A stretch of DNA of 64,000 bases. Source: Aphanomyces cochlioides. Its lineage: Eukaryota > Oomycota > Saprolegniomycetes > Saprolegniales > Verrucalvaceae. This document shows positions 52,594 to 63,940 of the stretch, piece after piece. Under the pieces are notes generated by a model that was not told the origin of the DNA, did no database searches, and saw nothing but the letters and a program-made list of their open reading frames with translations. How positions within the stretch are numbered: the first letter of the stretch is position 1; each line of letters starts with the position of its first letter. A program made the translations under genes and the position numbers. The stretch spans positions 2,046,001 to 2,110,000 of the forward strand of contig JAHQRK010000009.1 of NCBI GenBank assembly GCA_019828595.1. Direction: 5' to 3'.

Positions 52594-55500
52594 CTAGCAA
52601 GAGCAGAAAAGGCAAAGATGGCCGTCATTGCACGGGACTTCATCACATAGGCTTTGCTGCATTTGACTGATTAGATGATTTACAGCAACCCAGTCACTGT
52701 GTTTTTTTCCATATCGTTTGCAGTCTTCAACGACACAAGCGACACGTCTGGAGTTTATTTCGGACATGTAGTGATTCAGGAAGAGCAAAAAATTGACTCT
52801 GTTCATATAACCAGCACTACTTACGATAGGTTTAAGCGATTTATTGTACACTTCACATAAAACTGTGGCGAGAAGCGCGTATTGAGGAAAATTGTCTATT
52901 CGATAGCCACTATTGTTTGAGTTAGTCAGTGTACATAAATCGCGACAACCTAGAGCAATCGACATGGTTGTGGTAGTGAAATCTGTCGACGAAAAAATGC
53001 ACATATCGAAAGAGATATGGCTCTCGCTTCATGGCAGTTGTATGAATGTTACAAGCGTTGTCGAATATTACAATTCCTTTTCCTTTTGTATTTTTCCACC
53101 GCGTGCCTAAAACCTTAAAGGGATGTAGAGGTGATTCATGGTCAAAGAGCAGTATAAAACCAAGACAGACACCATGAGGACAGACAAAATGAAGAATACC
53201 AGGGAGCCTATGTCGATAATATGGAGCATGTTTGGTACAAATTTTGTCATCATTAGTGTCGGCCGTATATCTTCTTAATGGACGAATACAAGGCGCCCCT
53301 GGAAACCACGAGGATAATTTTTCGTCATGAATCAACTCATTGAGAGGCTCGTGAGCTGACCAAATTTCACATTGAGACAGTCGCTCAAGGTATGTTGTAA
53401 AGTAAATTAGACGTTGCTGGATCGGGGTAATTGGAATCCACAAAGTATGAGGGACATCGGATAACAAATTAGTCGTCAGGAGGGCATTGGCCATTACTGG
53501 CATTCATGAAAATAATGTGTTGGTATCATTGGGATTAAGCTTTCTATTTTCAATGAGATTCATGATAGTCGAATGCATCAACTCAGGGTGTCGAATTAAC
53601 CCATTTTGTACACAAGAGGCTGAGGATAAATCATATAGAAAATCAGACCAAACACTAGGACAATGTTCAATTGAGCCACCATTTGAGATTGTATCGATGA
53701 AAGGCCTCATGAATGGATCCTGTTGACTGAGGGAGTCCAGCAATTGTGAAATATCAAAAGGGGTGATAACATTAGCATGAACCAATTCGACTGAGCTACG
53801 TTTTTGAGGGCGTGCGTATGATCTCAGTAGTTTTCTCGTCCGAGGGCAACGAATAAAAATTCTATCCGAAATTTCTACACCACCTGCAAGCGTGACAACG
53901 CAAGGTATTGCGTTTTCTTAACCAGCAAGTCCTGCTCTGCATGCAACCTTTGTACGATCACCTATCAATATTGGTGCAGTGTCGAGATTGCCACAATGCG
54001 GACAAGTAAATGATTTAACAAAGTTGATTCTAGCACTTCATCATGGTCAAATACACTAGAATTTTCTGTTTCAATACCTGTCTAAAATTTTCCAGCATGC
54101 TTTTCTAAAGAGGGGCCATGAGCAGAAATGGCTTGATAGCATGCTAAATTGTTGCCTGAAAATTCGCCACGTGCCACGGAGAGTAGTTGGACCAACAATT
54201 AGATTAAGTCGAATGATGTTGCATAGTAAAAAGTCAAAGTAATGGTTTGGTGCTACTAGAAGAAGACCATACTTTTCACCACTGGCAGCCAAACGTTTAG
54301 TACAATTTGGATTCAAGCATCGGTAATATTTAGTTTGGACTTGAATACACAATGTCATATCATATATGAGGGCTTTCGCCGTGCTACCACTTTCAATGTC
54401 GAAATCGTTGCTACACTCACATGGAACTGGGCCAATTTCCTCAATAGTAAATTCTTGGGATGTCAGATCTGAAATACACTTAAACCCTCTAGCTTTAATT
54501 GCGTTTGTCATCTCCAATGCAGTGGTGGGCAAACTGACTGGGTTTGTTACATAATTTTCTTAATTGCTATCTCCAGCCTCCGACGCTTTAAAAAGTCAGG
54601 ATCCCAAAAAATATCTCCTTGACTAGCATACCAGTTTGCCGAATGTTTGCACAGTTTTGAAGCATGACAAAAGAGACATTTGACTTCCTTTTTGCTGACC
54701 GCAACAAGCACTGATCTGTCGAACGGATCAGCGGCAGAGCAAGCACTTATATAGACAGTAGATTTATCTTGCTCTTGTATGATAAACTGGATTCCAGGGG
54801 CAATGTCATCAAATGTGGCGTCCATCGGCCTCTCTTGTTTTATCAAGAGTGATTTCAATGCAGCGACATGTGTACATTCAAACTTATCTTGGTTGCAGTC
54901 TACAAATATTGAAGCAGCAGGTAAATGTGACACGTCGTAAGATTTATCGAGAATGAGGCGTGACCTGGAATTTTTTTCTGATGAGCAATAGGAACACCAG
55001 TAAATCTCAACGGGAATGTCATAACTTTGAACCAGTCCACGATATACGTGCACTGGTCGACTGTAATATACACGACTAAATGCATCATTGCAGTTTGGTA
55101 GGGTATACAATTTTCCTAAGCAACTAGTTAGAATGAGTTGAAATATACAAGTTAACCAGGAAACAAAGTGACATGTGACTTTGTTGCTGATAATAGTTGT
55201 AAGTATCGCGAATCCGTTGTGAACCATGAATCTTTGTTGGTATCTGTATGGCACGACATATATTCGTACGCAGAGTCAGAGATGAAAAAATAGTCATCAC
55301 TCTCATCGCTTTCTCTGCCTGATGAATTTAATCCCGAGCCAACAGCGAACGTCTGGTCTGCCTCTGACCCTGTATGCATGGAGTTATCTCTACCCATATC
55401 AAGTCCTACAGAGATATGTGAGAATATTTAAGTTGTTGATTCTGGACGTGTATCTGCCTCCGAGCGTTTATGAGCAGAAAATATCTGTCGTTGTGCCTTG

Positions 55501-55795
55501 TATTGGGTGGCCAGACTATCCCTAAAGAGTTTTCTCGCTCTAGAGTAAATAGCATCCGAGTGACTGTAGGCACTGCAAGAACAAGAGCATTGGGAACAAC
55601 GATTCCATGGGCATGCATGGATGGGTCGTCTTGTCCTACATCCTGTACAACTAGTTTACAGAGTTATAGTGACTTAGATTTCACAACATACAGTGTAGTT
55701 AAGAGGAGATTATCAGCTTCAAATTCATTTGCCGACCCAAAAGGAGATCTGGAGGATCCTTGTCTGGTCGTTTGATCGTTCGAGCCTCTAAACAT
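52594..55795 (-). pseudogene. KDZ-like transposase gene, intron-containing, decayed
   Basis: ATG 55795 starts MFRGSNDQTTRQGSSRSPFG. Two introns are inferred from frame continuity: a 45-nt GTTGTG...TTGTACAG intron near 55655, and 55156-55116 (GTTAAC...CTTAG, 41 nt), which joins HVTLFPG to KLYTLPNCND. The protein then has a Cys cluster (YWCSYCSSEK, CTHVAAL, CLFCHASKLCKHSANW), CHxC-type sequences (FTCPHCGNLDTAP) and the core GIVIFDNACNIHTTAMKREP ... VDRFHYHNHVDCS, then YMNRVNFLLFLNHYM. This pattern resembles KDZ-superfamily transposases (acidic 'D-x-AC' block, then D..H...H..C). Homopolymer indels and a TAA (in AGLAG-TAA-ENAIPC) break it. Confidence 0.6.
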
Positions 55796-55839
55796 TATGT
55801 ATCCTGTACAGCAAAGCAAGCGCACCAGTCAACCTTAGC

Positions 55840-57500
55840 TTTTAGCTAGTTTTTTCTTGACGATGCCCACAGAGCAATCAAGTTCGCAGCAAGGGAAAAT
55901 ACGACTTTTCACGCCAGCGGTTTCAGTTATATTCCAGTATTTGGCACCTCCACTGTAATACATTGCATTGTACTTCCTCTATTCGTCACACTGCATCGCT
56001 ACTTAGGTTTGCCCGATTTATTTGCTTTACTGCGTATGTGTTTTCTCGAACACAGCTCAATATCCATTTCATTTACTTTCATCCTTAGGCCGAGCTGTTA
56101 GAGTCGTCTACTTTATACATCTCGTTAAGGGCTGCTCGACAAACTTGGACACATTCTTCCTTTTGCCAAGTTTTTGGGTCAGTCCACGGCACGGAATTGG
56201 GGAACCACTGCGGTTTTCTTGTATCTTTTGCACAGTAGGCTTGGTACCTAAGGTATCGGCCACTATATTTCGAATACGCTGTTTTTTCAAACATTAAGCA
56301 TGAGAAGGAGCTTACTCTGCGCATTTCTTTCAAACTTTGAATTTGAAAGTCGCAAATAACGTTGTGCACGTTTCTTTCTTCAGAGGTTAGTGCCAGAGCT
56401 TGCTGTAATAACGCAGCGCGCTCTTTTCCTTCAACTGTGTATGTTTCGTTCGGTTTAAAGACTTTGACGAACGATTCGTTAGGCTTGGACCCATTTATCA
56501 GTGTTATCTACATGTAATTAAAGAAATCAGTTGTTCTAGCTTACTGTTAGGGAGTACAATGTCTTTGCAGGAATGGCGCGGGCTTTGTGCAATAGCGAAC
56601 GCACAGCCCTTTCAGCAGCTTTCCCACCTACAGCATACTTCTTCCTGCTCAGAGCTGCACCAGGGTAAAGAAATGGGCACGTATAATTGAACTTTAGAGG
56701 GAACAATATCTGATCTGCACAAACATTACTCGACGCATTCAGAATTGACGCACTTACGTTCACAGAAGGCAGACAAAGTCACTGGAATATGTTTAGCTCA
56801 GCAGAACTCAACTAACTTATCCACCAGAGCCTTATATACCGTATTGGTCGGTGTAATGTCCAGTGGGCTATAGTTTTCTACAACAAGAGACTACTGCAAA
56901 CAAAATTCAGAGTGAAACTTACCCCACTTGTCTATGACTTTGATAACTCTCATAAAGGAATATGATTTTGCCAAAGGCTCTTTAGAAAACTCTTGTACAC
57001 ATAACATCAGCGACTCGTCAATGTCCCGCATACTAAAGGAACTTTAGTCCAATATCCACATGCAACCATCTTACTCTTTGATTTCTCTGCAACTACATAT
57101 TTTTGACAGTTGAGCGATGTAGACAGTTGAATGTGCAGACGACACTCTATCGAGCATCCAGTACAATGGAGACTCTAATCATAAAGACATTGAGAAGTGT
57201 AGTCTCTAGTCATTCACCTGGAGCATTCGTTAGACTCTTTGGGTTGCATAAATCCAAGCACTGATGGTGCCACTCCAGCATGGCTTGAGGAGGGTCCTGG
57301 ACTCCAGTCAACAAAGCATCTAGGTTAGACATGTCCTCAAGGCTGATTTAAGGAGGACCTCCATGAGGCAACTCTCTCAATCGCTCTTTCACAATGTTCT
57401 TGCTCAGACCAATGTGGCCCTTTCCAGTGGCCCATCTCAAAAGAGACACTAAAGCCGTCTTGTTGAGGCTGTCTAAGTCCAAGCGCTGAGGGTTGCTCAT
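55840..57500 (-). pseudogene. Multi-exon gene with N-terminal SAP-like motif, partner of the KDZ-like gene
   Basis: ATG 57500 opens MSNPQRLDLDSLNKTALVSL, resembling a SAP helix-extension-helix (L..L.K..LV.LLR....G..GLSK..V.ERLR). An in-frame TAA (57350-57348) is followed by a second possible start, ATG 57332 (MSNLDALLTGVQDPPQAMLE). Five short GT-AG introns keep one frame: 57217-57175, 57074-57033, 56922-56878, 56757-56715 and 56544-56508 (37-45 nt). A TGA (56800-56798) lies in exon 4. Late exons read KSYSFMRVIKVIDKWENYSP, YPGAALSRKKYAVGGKAAER and LRYQAYCAKDTRKPQWF. A last exon probably reads GAKYWNITETAGVKSRIFPC and ends near 55840. Unknown family; the tight, same-strand arrangement with the KDZ-like gene suggests a two-gene transposon. 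Confidence 0.55.
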
Positions 57501-57561
57501 GGCTAGCGGGGCAAAAAATGTTCTAAATGCGTCTGCTCAGGATATCAGTGAAACCCTTCAG

Positions 57562-57636
57562 AAAAAACTTTTTGCGGGACTCGAACCCGGGTCACATTGA
57601 TTACCGGATGCAGATTAAACCGCTAGACAATACGAC
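57562..57636 (-). other. tRNA-like sequence (tRNA pseudogene or SINE head)
   Basis: The minus strand reads GTATTGTCTAGCGGTTTAAT (A-box), then GACCCGGGTTCGAGTCCCGC (B-box/T-arm) and T6. The T-stem has four pairs and the acceptor strands do not match, so no functional tRNA is claimed. It lies about 60 bp upstream of the SAP-motif gene. Confidence 0.5.
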
Positions 57637-57639
57637 TAC

Positions 57640-58018
57640 ATGATTATATTAGTAATCGCAGCATACTACCAATGTATACTTGTATTAATAGTAACCTATA
57701 TCTTGGTTAGTATGTATATCCTGAAGTATGAGAGCGACAAGTATGTCAGCGAATGCATTCTTGAAGAATTAGCGTGTTTTCAAGTAGCTTTAAGCGAAAA
57801 CCAACCAAGTAAAATGAAATTGCTTTTTTACAAAGGAATGTGTGAAAAGGTCAAATTGATTTGTTATTTGGCTTGCCCTGCATCTTGCAGCTTCTACGAT
57901 TTGCTTCAACACTTTACTATAATAAACAGTCTGTCTTCCGCAACTTCTTCTTCACTGATGTGTTTGAATTACTCAAAGACGACAGGAAGTCTATTTAGGC
58001 AGGACTATTTAGACCTCA
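57640..58018. other. AT-rich stretch with an unsupported open frame
   Basis: A 130-codon plus-strand frame (57640-58032) starts with a hydrophobic segment (MIILVIAAYYQCILVLIVTY), but has no promoter-like block or recognisable domain. Not called as a gene. Confidence 0.3.
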
Positions 58019-58228
58019 GTGGAGTCCACTAGCGAGAAGAAAACAGTATGGACAACTGATATAGTGCAAGAGCTCCTCGAGCTTCGTTTGCGACCGAGAT
58101 TCCACACGAGCCACAATTTGGTAAAACGTTTGTCTTGTACATCGCAGGTTTCGAATGAACCAGCCATCGAACATACACGATTCTGGAATTGTGCTTCACG
58201 TGTCCGTACGGACGATATACTGGGTTGA
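58019..58228 (+). pseudogene. Possible Myb/SANT-like DNA-binding fragment
   Basis: The plus frame reads EKKTVWTTDIVQELLELRLR then PRFHTSHNLVKR. It resembles the start of the Myb/SANT-like domains often attached to oomycete transposons (W.......LL.LR......F...N). No ATG in frame and no continuation; weak call. Confidence 0.3.
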
Positions 58229-58399
58229 TCTTGGCGTTGTTCTTGTCGCCACCACCGTCGCCGCACCAAGGACCGCAGAAGCAATGACATTGTTCCTGTT
58301 GTTCATCTCCGTGAAATGGACGGTCTGGACTTTGAATAAAGAATATGTCAAAACGCGATGAAACCTGACTTGCTATCATACTTTGCAAAACGGATTTCA

Positions 58400-60949
58400 A
58401 AGAACGACGGAAACAATTCTAATTGGCTCCGTTCATTTTCGAAAACTGCTTGGAATTGCCTTTTACCGTGATTTTTCGTTCGGCGGACGCTGTAGCGCAC
58501 TGAACGGAGGAAGTCAAATTGTAAAATGAATTACTAGTACATCTTAAGTGAACTCTACTCTAGCACGTCCTCTAACTTTAAGCCACATCGTTGGCTTGGA
58601 CGAGCGTTTCACATCGGCTGGACTGCACTATGCAGTTAAGCCGACGTGATGCGCGAAGGTGGTGGCTCATGATCGCTTCAGATGCGTCGTTCGAGTTGTT
58701 GTACACATTGATGGCATTTTCAAGGCCGTCACTTTTGTCGCTTTACTGCCTCAAAACATCAAAACGCTAGTTCGTATTCTCCTTTGGTACGTCAATGTTC
58801 TTGACCCATATTGATATGGCGCAAGACACAGCTCGACCTCAGACCGCGTGTAAATGCGAGTTGGTGACCATGACACAAGTAGATCTAAAATCAAGGATGG
58901 ATTTTTCAACGACGCGTATTTACGCTACGTTCGAATTGAAAGACATGTGTTGCCTTTTCTGATGATTCGAGAGCGCTGCGTGTCAGAAACGCGTTTGGGC
59001 GAGGGGTTAAGAGCTTGCTGGATCGCATGTACGCTCACACCACTGCGGTGAGCCCGAACGGCGCGCATCTTGGAGCAAGGTTCAAGTTCGTGCGGAATGG
59101 ACGGTTTTGCCACTCTCGTCACACAGTATCTTCTACAAGTCGTTTCCTTGAAACTCTTAAGGGCGAAAATAGTCTCGAATTTGAGAAATAACAGTAAAAG
59201 ACATCGAAATTGAAAATATTATTTTTGACAATATGTTCTTAAACGGCCCATACTTTGCTTAGTATATCTCGAGATTAAATAGTTTTCTTATATTATTTTA
59301 CACAAGAAATGAAAAATTGTGAAGATTAAAATCACTGTATAATTATATTTTTGCGACAAACAATCAAAATTAATTGTGAAAGTGTACTACTCTGGATTTT
59401 AATATAAGCAAGTTTGTCGTCGGATCGTGGATATAAGCAGGTTTCAAACGTCAATTATATCGAACGATTCGTCGATGGGCAAAGGAAGCCGACAAAATAG
59501 GCAGCTTCAAGGGTAATGTTAAACGAAAGAAGAAAAAGTACTAAGTGCTACTAAAAGTTGCACTATATGTAGAAGTTTGTATACGACTGCCTGATTACTG
59601 AGCTATCAACGGAAAACGTTGTGACGGTGTCCTGACGGAACAAATATTAGCCAATCAAATTATATGAACAGTTTCATTGGCCAATAAGCCAAATAAACTA
59701 GTTTGGAGCATTTCATGGGCATGAAGACCAGCTCTTGCTGTCTTCTAGACATGGTGGCTACAGAATGGCAGTGCTCAAGTAATATGAATGTCGTGAATGT
59801 GAATAGGGTTGTGTAGAATAGAATGTAACGTTATCAAAAAGAGCGAGCGATGGATGTTTTCCAGTCAACTCTTTACCAGGTCATGCGCAAGAGATATCTT
59901 TAACCTGTCAGTGCTGTAAAACATGATCTCACTTGATTGGCATACTAGTTTGTAGATTACATAAAAGTTTACTCGAGTTCAGCTCCTTCATATTAATTTG
60001 TTAGCTTCTAGAAGCAACATGTACTTTTGTTTATAGACGTTTTCATGGCACTTAAGGTTAGCACTCGTTGCGTCCAGCTTGGGATGCCAGAATAACAACT
60101 TCTTCTATACCTGAAATGTAACCTTTGTGGGCTTTTGTTAGATAAGCATAAAATTGCAATAAGACTAAGAGCAAATGAGAGAAATAGAGCAAAGGACATT
60201 CAAATGAAATGCATTAAATGACCAAGGGTGTGTGACAGTCGTGCAGTTTGTTTTGTCGGACACTTGATGAGTTATAACTAGTGTGTTAAGCTCCAAATTC
60301 AATCTAACTGCAACAATTCAACATGCTATTCAACCGAGTTGTTCATCGGGCGACTATGTCATGCTGGTTTAAGCGCGAGGTACTCTACTTTATTCATGAT
60401 AAATTCCGTTGTTGTGCCTTGATTTGGTTTTTACTGCACATTGATTGGCTGCTCTTAGCGTTGTGATTTCTACCCTACGTTATTTCTTTCTGGCTCATGA
60501 AAAGAGTGTTTTTTTATTCCTTACAATATTCAAGTCAAAATTTGATTTTTAAAGAATATCGAGATAGATTTAAGCTTCAAAAAAAGAAAATGTTGGGGTA
60601 TGAGCACAACGCTTCCACTAAATATCCGTATACAACACAACATTTTTCGGATTCTGTGCCACAGATGTTTTTTTGGTAGTATCTACTAGTTCTGAATAGT
60701 ATCTACTAAAGAGTGGATAATACAAAATTTTATATAAAAATTGTAGTACTATATCCATGAAACTGTTGGACAATCCAAATCACTACTGTGGGAGAATCTA
60801 AATCACTTGAAAATTGTATGTGATAGTGGTTTTCAATTTCTCATCATCCATTGGACAAAAGGCGTTGTTTCAAGAACCATTACAACCTTCACGATGTGAT
60901 TTGTCGAAAAATACCCAATACAAAGCTATTTGAGTTCACTTTATAAAAT
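58400..60949. other. 2.5-kb AT-rich region, nothing recognised
   Basis: Short frames only, on both strands, without domains or core-promoter-like blocks. Minor direct repeats (TAGTATCTACTA twice near 60680) and a 9-bp inverted pair CTCCGTTCA / TGAACGGAG near 58426-58507. Confidence 0.5.
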
Positions 60950-61010
60950 TACTAGCTGAGCTACCCGGCTTCGCCCGGGGTTTGAAGTGTTTGTTGGTAG
61001 GCGAAATGCT
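60950..61010. repeat. GC-rich hairpin repeat, second copy
   Basis: ACTAGCTGAGCTACCCGGCT then TCGCCCGGGGTTTGAAGTGT and TTGTTGGTAGGCGAAATGCTAG; counterpart of 29343-29405. Confidence 0.75.
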
Positions 61011-61286
61011 AGAATTAATTCTTCTAGCATACGGTTTGTACAGTGCCTCCTCGATTTTCGCGCACTCCAAAAGTATTTATTGTTAGAGTATATAAGCTCT
61101 TCTGCGTATATATTATGATAGTATTTCCAACAGAGTATATCGCTGAGCCGAGTTTCTAGTCATTCAATAAGTCCGGAATAGCGTTAAGGCGCTCGATAGC
61201 GCGACGCTCCTGATTCCGCTGAAGTAAATTTTGATCTGCTTTTCACGACATATTGTCCCTGATGATTTACATTTGAATTCGCAACC

Positions 61287-62005
61287 TCAATATTTAATAA
61301 TAATCGAGTTTGACAGTATATTCATTGATGGCTTGGGGGTGTTTGCCCAAGTGTTGTTGAAGGCCTGACGGCAGATATCTTCCTTGGAAGACATTGGACC
61401 GCCCTGGCGTGTCGACTTTCCCGTAGCCGGGAGCTGACGCAGCGTAGCTAACTGCTCATCGCCAGCTGGCGAGGGGATGGGCTCATTACTCTCCATGCCC
61501 ATATGGCTTTTGAGAAAGTCGGGGCCGACCTCATGGATGGTCTTGGCCCGCCAGTATATGCAGGGCTGGTGCTTCTCCAACCAGCCCATGCCTAGGATGA
61601 GGTCCCAGCACTCATCTAGGTCTATAACGAAGTAGTCTTCCAAACTACTGAACGTGCCAACCTGTGTTAACAGGCGCACTGATCTCTTGGGTACGGTCAC
61701 TACTGACCCATCACCCAACTCGACGCGCACAGTCTCAGTCAGAGACGTGCCGCTGTCGACCTCGGCATAGAGGCTCGCATTCTCTTCGAGCGTCTGTCGA
61801 CGGGCAAAATTCTTCGACGCTCCACAGTCGATTAAGACTCGGAGCTTTCGATTGAAGCCCTCCACGGGCATCTCGACATGCAGCATCGTAGTATGCTGTC
61901 CCAGTTGACACAGTAATGTGTCAGAGGCTAGGTTCTGACGAACAGGCGGTATGCCGGAACGCTCTTCATCAGAGCCTAGAGTTGTCCCAGTAGGCGCGAG
62001 GCGAC
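61287..62005 (-). pseudogene. Gypsy-C protease region, truncated
   Basis: The frame overlaps the end of gag and contains HVEMPVEGFNRKLRVLIDCG, the retropepsin-like active site variant L-I-D-C-G-A-S, then FVIDLDECWDLILGMGWLEK, typical of oomycete gypsy proteases. After about 61380 the protein loses similarity (MNILSNSIIIKY) and ends at 61287, before any RT motif. Confidence 0.8.
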
Positions 62006-62814
62006 CTACTGGGAGTTCTCTTTCCCCTGGCGATGGCCGTAGCCACGCCCACGCCCACGATAGGCGCCACCGCGCGAGTGGTGTGTGGAGTAATTCGGGT
62101 TCTTCCTCGCCTGTGAAGGCTGAGGGCATTTTCTTGCAAAGTGACCTGTCTGGCCACAATTGAAACAGCGGCGCTCTTCATCAGAGGCCGCTTCCATTCG
62201 CGAGATTTCCATGTCTGCTGAGACATCGTGGGATCCGCCGGAAGAGCGCGCCAAACCGCGCGAATGTTCCGTGTTCAGCGCGATGCTGATTGCCTCATTG
62301 AACCTTTGAGGCTGCAAACGGAAAAGCTCGTCACGAGCTGGGCCTTGATTCAGGCCGTACATAAAGACCGAGACTCGACCGATCTCGTCGATCTTGTAGG
62401 AGTTCTCGAAGGACCCGAGGATAGAACGAAGTTCGTTCACACTCTGGAGTCGATGAATATGTCGTCAATTCCCGGTGAGGGGTTTTCGGATCGTCTGGCT
62501 AGGTCAGCCAGGTCCCTGTTGGACTCTTCAAGGCTGGCAATCTTTGCCGTGGCCTTCAACAGGTCTGCTTCGTAGAGCAACGCCGCCTCTTCTTGAGTGC
62601 GTGGTGCAGCGGCATGGGCCGCAGACTGCGCGGTTGCTTCGCCATGCAGGCGGAAGCTCTCAATGACCATGATCTGGTCTTGAGGGTTCACCCCACTGAA
62701 CAATCCCCGAACGATGTTCTCGGGGATCAAGCGAAGCAGCTCGGTCAGAGTAGCTTGCTGTTCGGGTGAGAAGTGGGAAACGTCGATCGTCGACGTTGCG
62801 GGCGCAGCGTCCAT
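62006..62814 (-). pseudogene. Gypsy-C Gag
   Basis: ATG 62814 starts MDAAPATSTIDVSHFSPEQQ, an N-terminal region with a heptad-like stretch, ending at 62437. The next frame (62006-62440) has the late capsid (YKIDEIGRVSVFMYGLNQGP) and the zinc knuckle CFNCGQTGHFARKC, then an Arg/Gly tail. The middle of the capsid is missing, so there is a deletion as well as a frame change at the junction. Confidence 0.8.
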
Positions 62815-62831
62815 GGTCCTGGACGAACTAG

Positions 62832-62841
62832 AGTGCTACCA
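62832..62841 (-). other. Gypsy-C primer-binding site (putative)
   Basis: The sense strand reads TGGTAGCACT two bases inside the LTR, matching the first ten bases of the Gypsy-A site. Confidence 0.6.
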
Positions 62842-62843
62842 GG

Positions 62844-63106
62844 TGTAACCGGGCGCAGAGGTTGTCAGGCGCGTGTGAACTGCGACTGAAGTGTAAGAGT
62901 GAATTAAACTTAAAGCAACCTAAGTCTTGTTCCTATCTTGTTTCTCGTTGGCTATCACACAGCCTCACTAGGAGCTTCAACTTCTGTGGCCTCCCAAGGC
63001 CAGTCGTTCACACAGCAGAGCGCGGGGAACCGCTACTGCAGGGCGCCAGGTCTGTTCACAGACCGCGCCCTCATCTTATGTACCTGCCAGACATGGCACG
63101 GTTACA
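62844..63106 (-). repeat. Gypsy-C 5' LTR
   Basis: 263 bp, bounded by a perfect 8-bp inverted repeat (TGTAACCG ... CGGTTACA). Its mate is absent, so the boundary rests on the inverted ends and the adjacent primer site. Confidence 0.7.
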
Positions 63107-63128
63107 GATTGAGTGTTTTGGCATGCGC

Positions 63129-63500
63129 TTAAGGAATTGTAACACTTTCAAATTTGAACTGTTTGTGGTTGTTCTTCTCTGCGAACCTTTGCTTGGCTAG
63201 AGTAACATAATCCCCAAACTGCCAGCCACTGTGATATTCTCGAAGAACTGCAGAGAGAATACCAACAAACTTATTGACGTCTCCAACGTGACTGTAGTCC
63301 ACTTGCAGATCGCGTTGTTCGTGGGATATTGGACTGGAAATGTTGGAAAACTTTCTCCCACAAGGTGCCAGCGTGTTGATCAGTCGCCATTGCTGGATCA
63401 GTGGACACAGTAACGTAAGCCGACGCCAAAGCGTCGTTATCATATGCCTTCCAATTGGACGTTCCAGAGATCCGTCCTGTCGACTGTCCCAAAGGAGTCT
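63129..63500 (-). pseudogene. Myb/SANT-like (NAM-associated-type) protein fragment, frameshifted
   Basis: One frame (63271-63492) reads SNWKAYDNDALASAYVTVST then ATDQHAGTLWEKVFQHFQSN and SASGLQSRW. After a frameshift a second (63129-63554) continues DVNKFVGILSAVLREYHSGW then DYVTLAKQRFAEKN. The pattern (W..ED..L..A......D...G..FW..V...F......R....L..RW......VNKF.G) fits Myb/SANT-like DNA-binding proteins linked to transposons. No full frame. Confidence 0.55.
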
Positions 63501-63662
63501 CGCACTCCTAGAGATGAACAAGGCTTGCAGGTGAAGGCATGCTGGCTTTAGCAAGTCTTGAAACTACGAACGGTGTGAAATCGACACAAAAAAGCTATTT
63601 TTGCCTGCCTAGAATCTAGACTTGTCTAAAATAGCCATCGAAAAGTAGCCAGCAGCGGTGGG

Positions 63663-63940
63663 GATGCTCTTAGATTCTTGTAGCTTGGATAAATGAATGC
63701 ATATTATTGTGTAACGTTATTGCAACTTATTCGGTTTGCATTTGAGAGGCAATTCAATTCTCCTCTAATCTTTATTAAGCTGTCTTGTGGCAAATTTGGC
63801 GAAGACGTCCAAATCATGCGACACCATCGAATACTAGCATTATCGCAACACGATAAAGTTTCAAGTGCTATATTCCTTGTGCCGCTACGCCTTTATCGGT
63901 ACAAGCAAGCTTTTTTGTTTGTGTTTTCGTGATTTGGCCA
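63663..63940. repeat. Second copy of the SCP-D downstream repeat
   Basis: Matches 28254-28497 with two added segments (ACGTTATT-type 8 bp near 63715 and a CTGTCTTGTGGCAAATTTGG-containing insert near 63780). No SCP gene is adjacent. The last 60 bp of the window show nothing further. Confidence 0.85.

Larger units (their letters stand above)
61287..63106 (-). mobile_element. Gypsy-C: 5' part of a Ty3/gypsy element (LTR, gag, protease)
   Basis: The minus-strand order is LTR (62844-63106), primer-binding-site candidate, gag, protease; it then stops near 61287 with RT, RNase H, integrase and 3' LTR absent. A truncated copy, either from deletion or incomplete reverse transcription. Confidence 0.85.

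Noticed and set aside
57562..57636. Functional tRNA gene
   Set aside because: Acceptor strands do not pair, T-stem imperfect, anticodon arm not resolvable.
57640..58032. 130-codon frame with a hydrophobic start, possible membrane protein
   Set aside because: AT-rich, no recognisable family, no core promoter; it starts at the tRNA-like sequence boundary.
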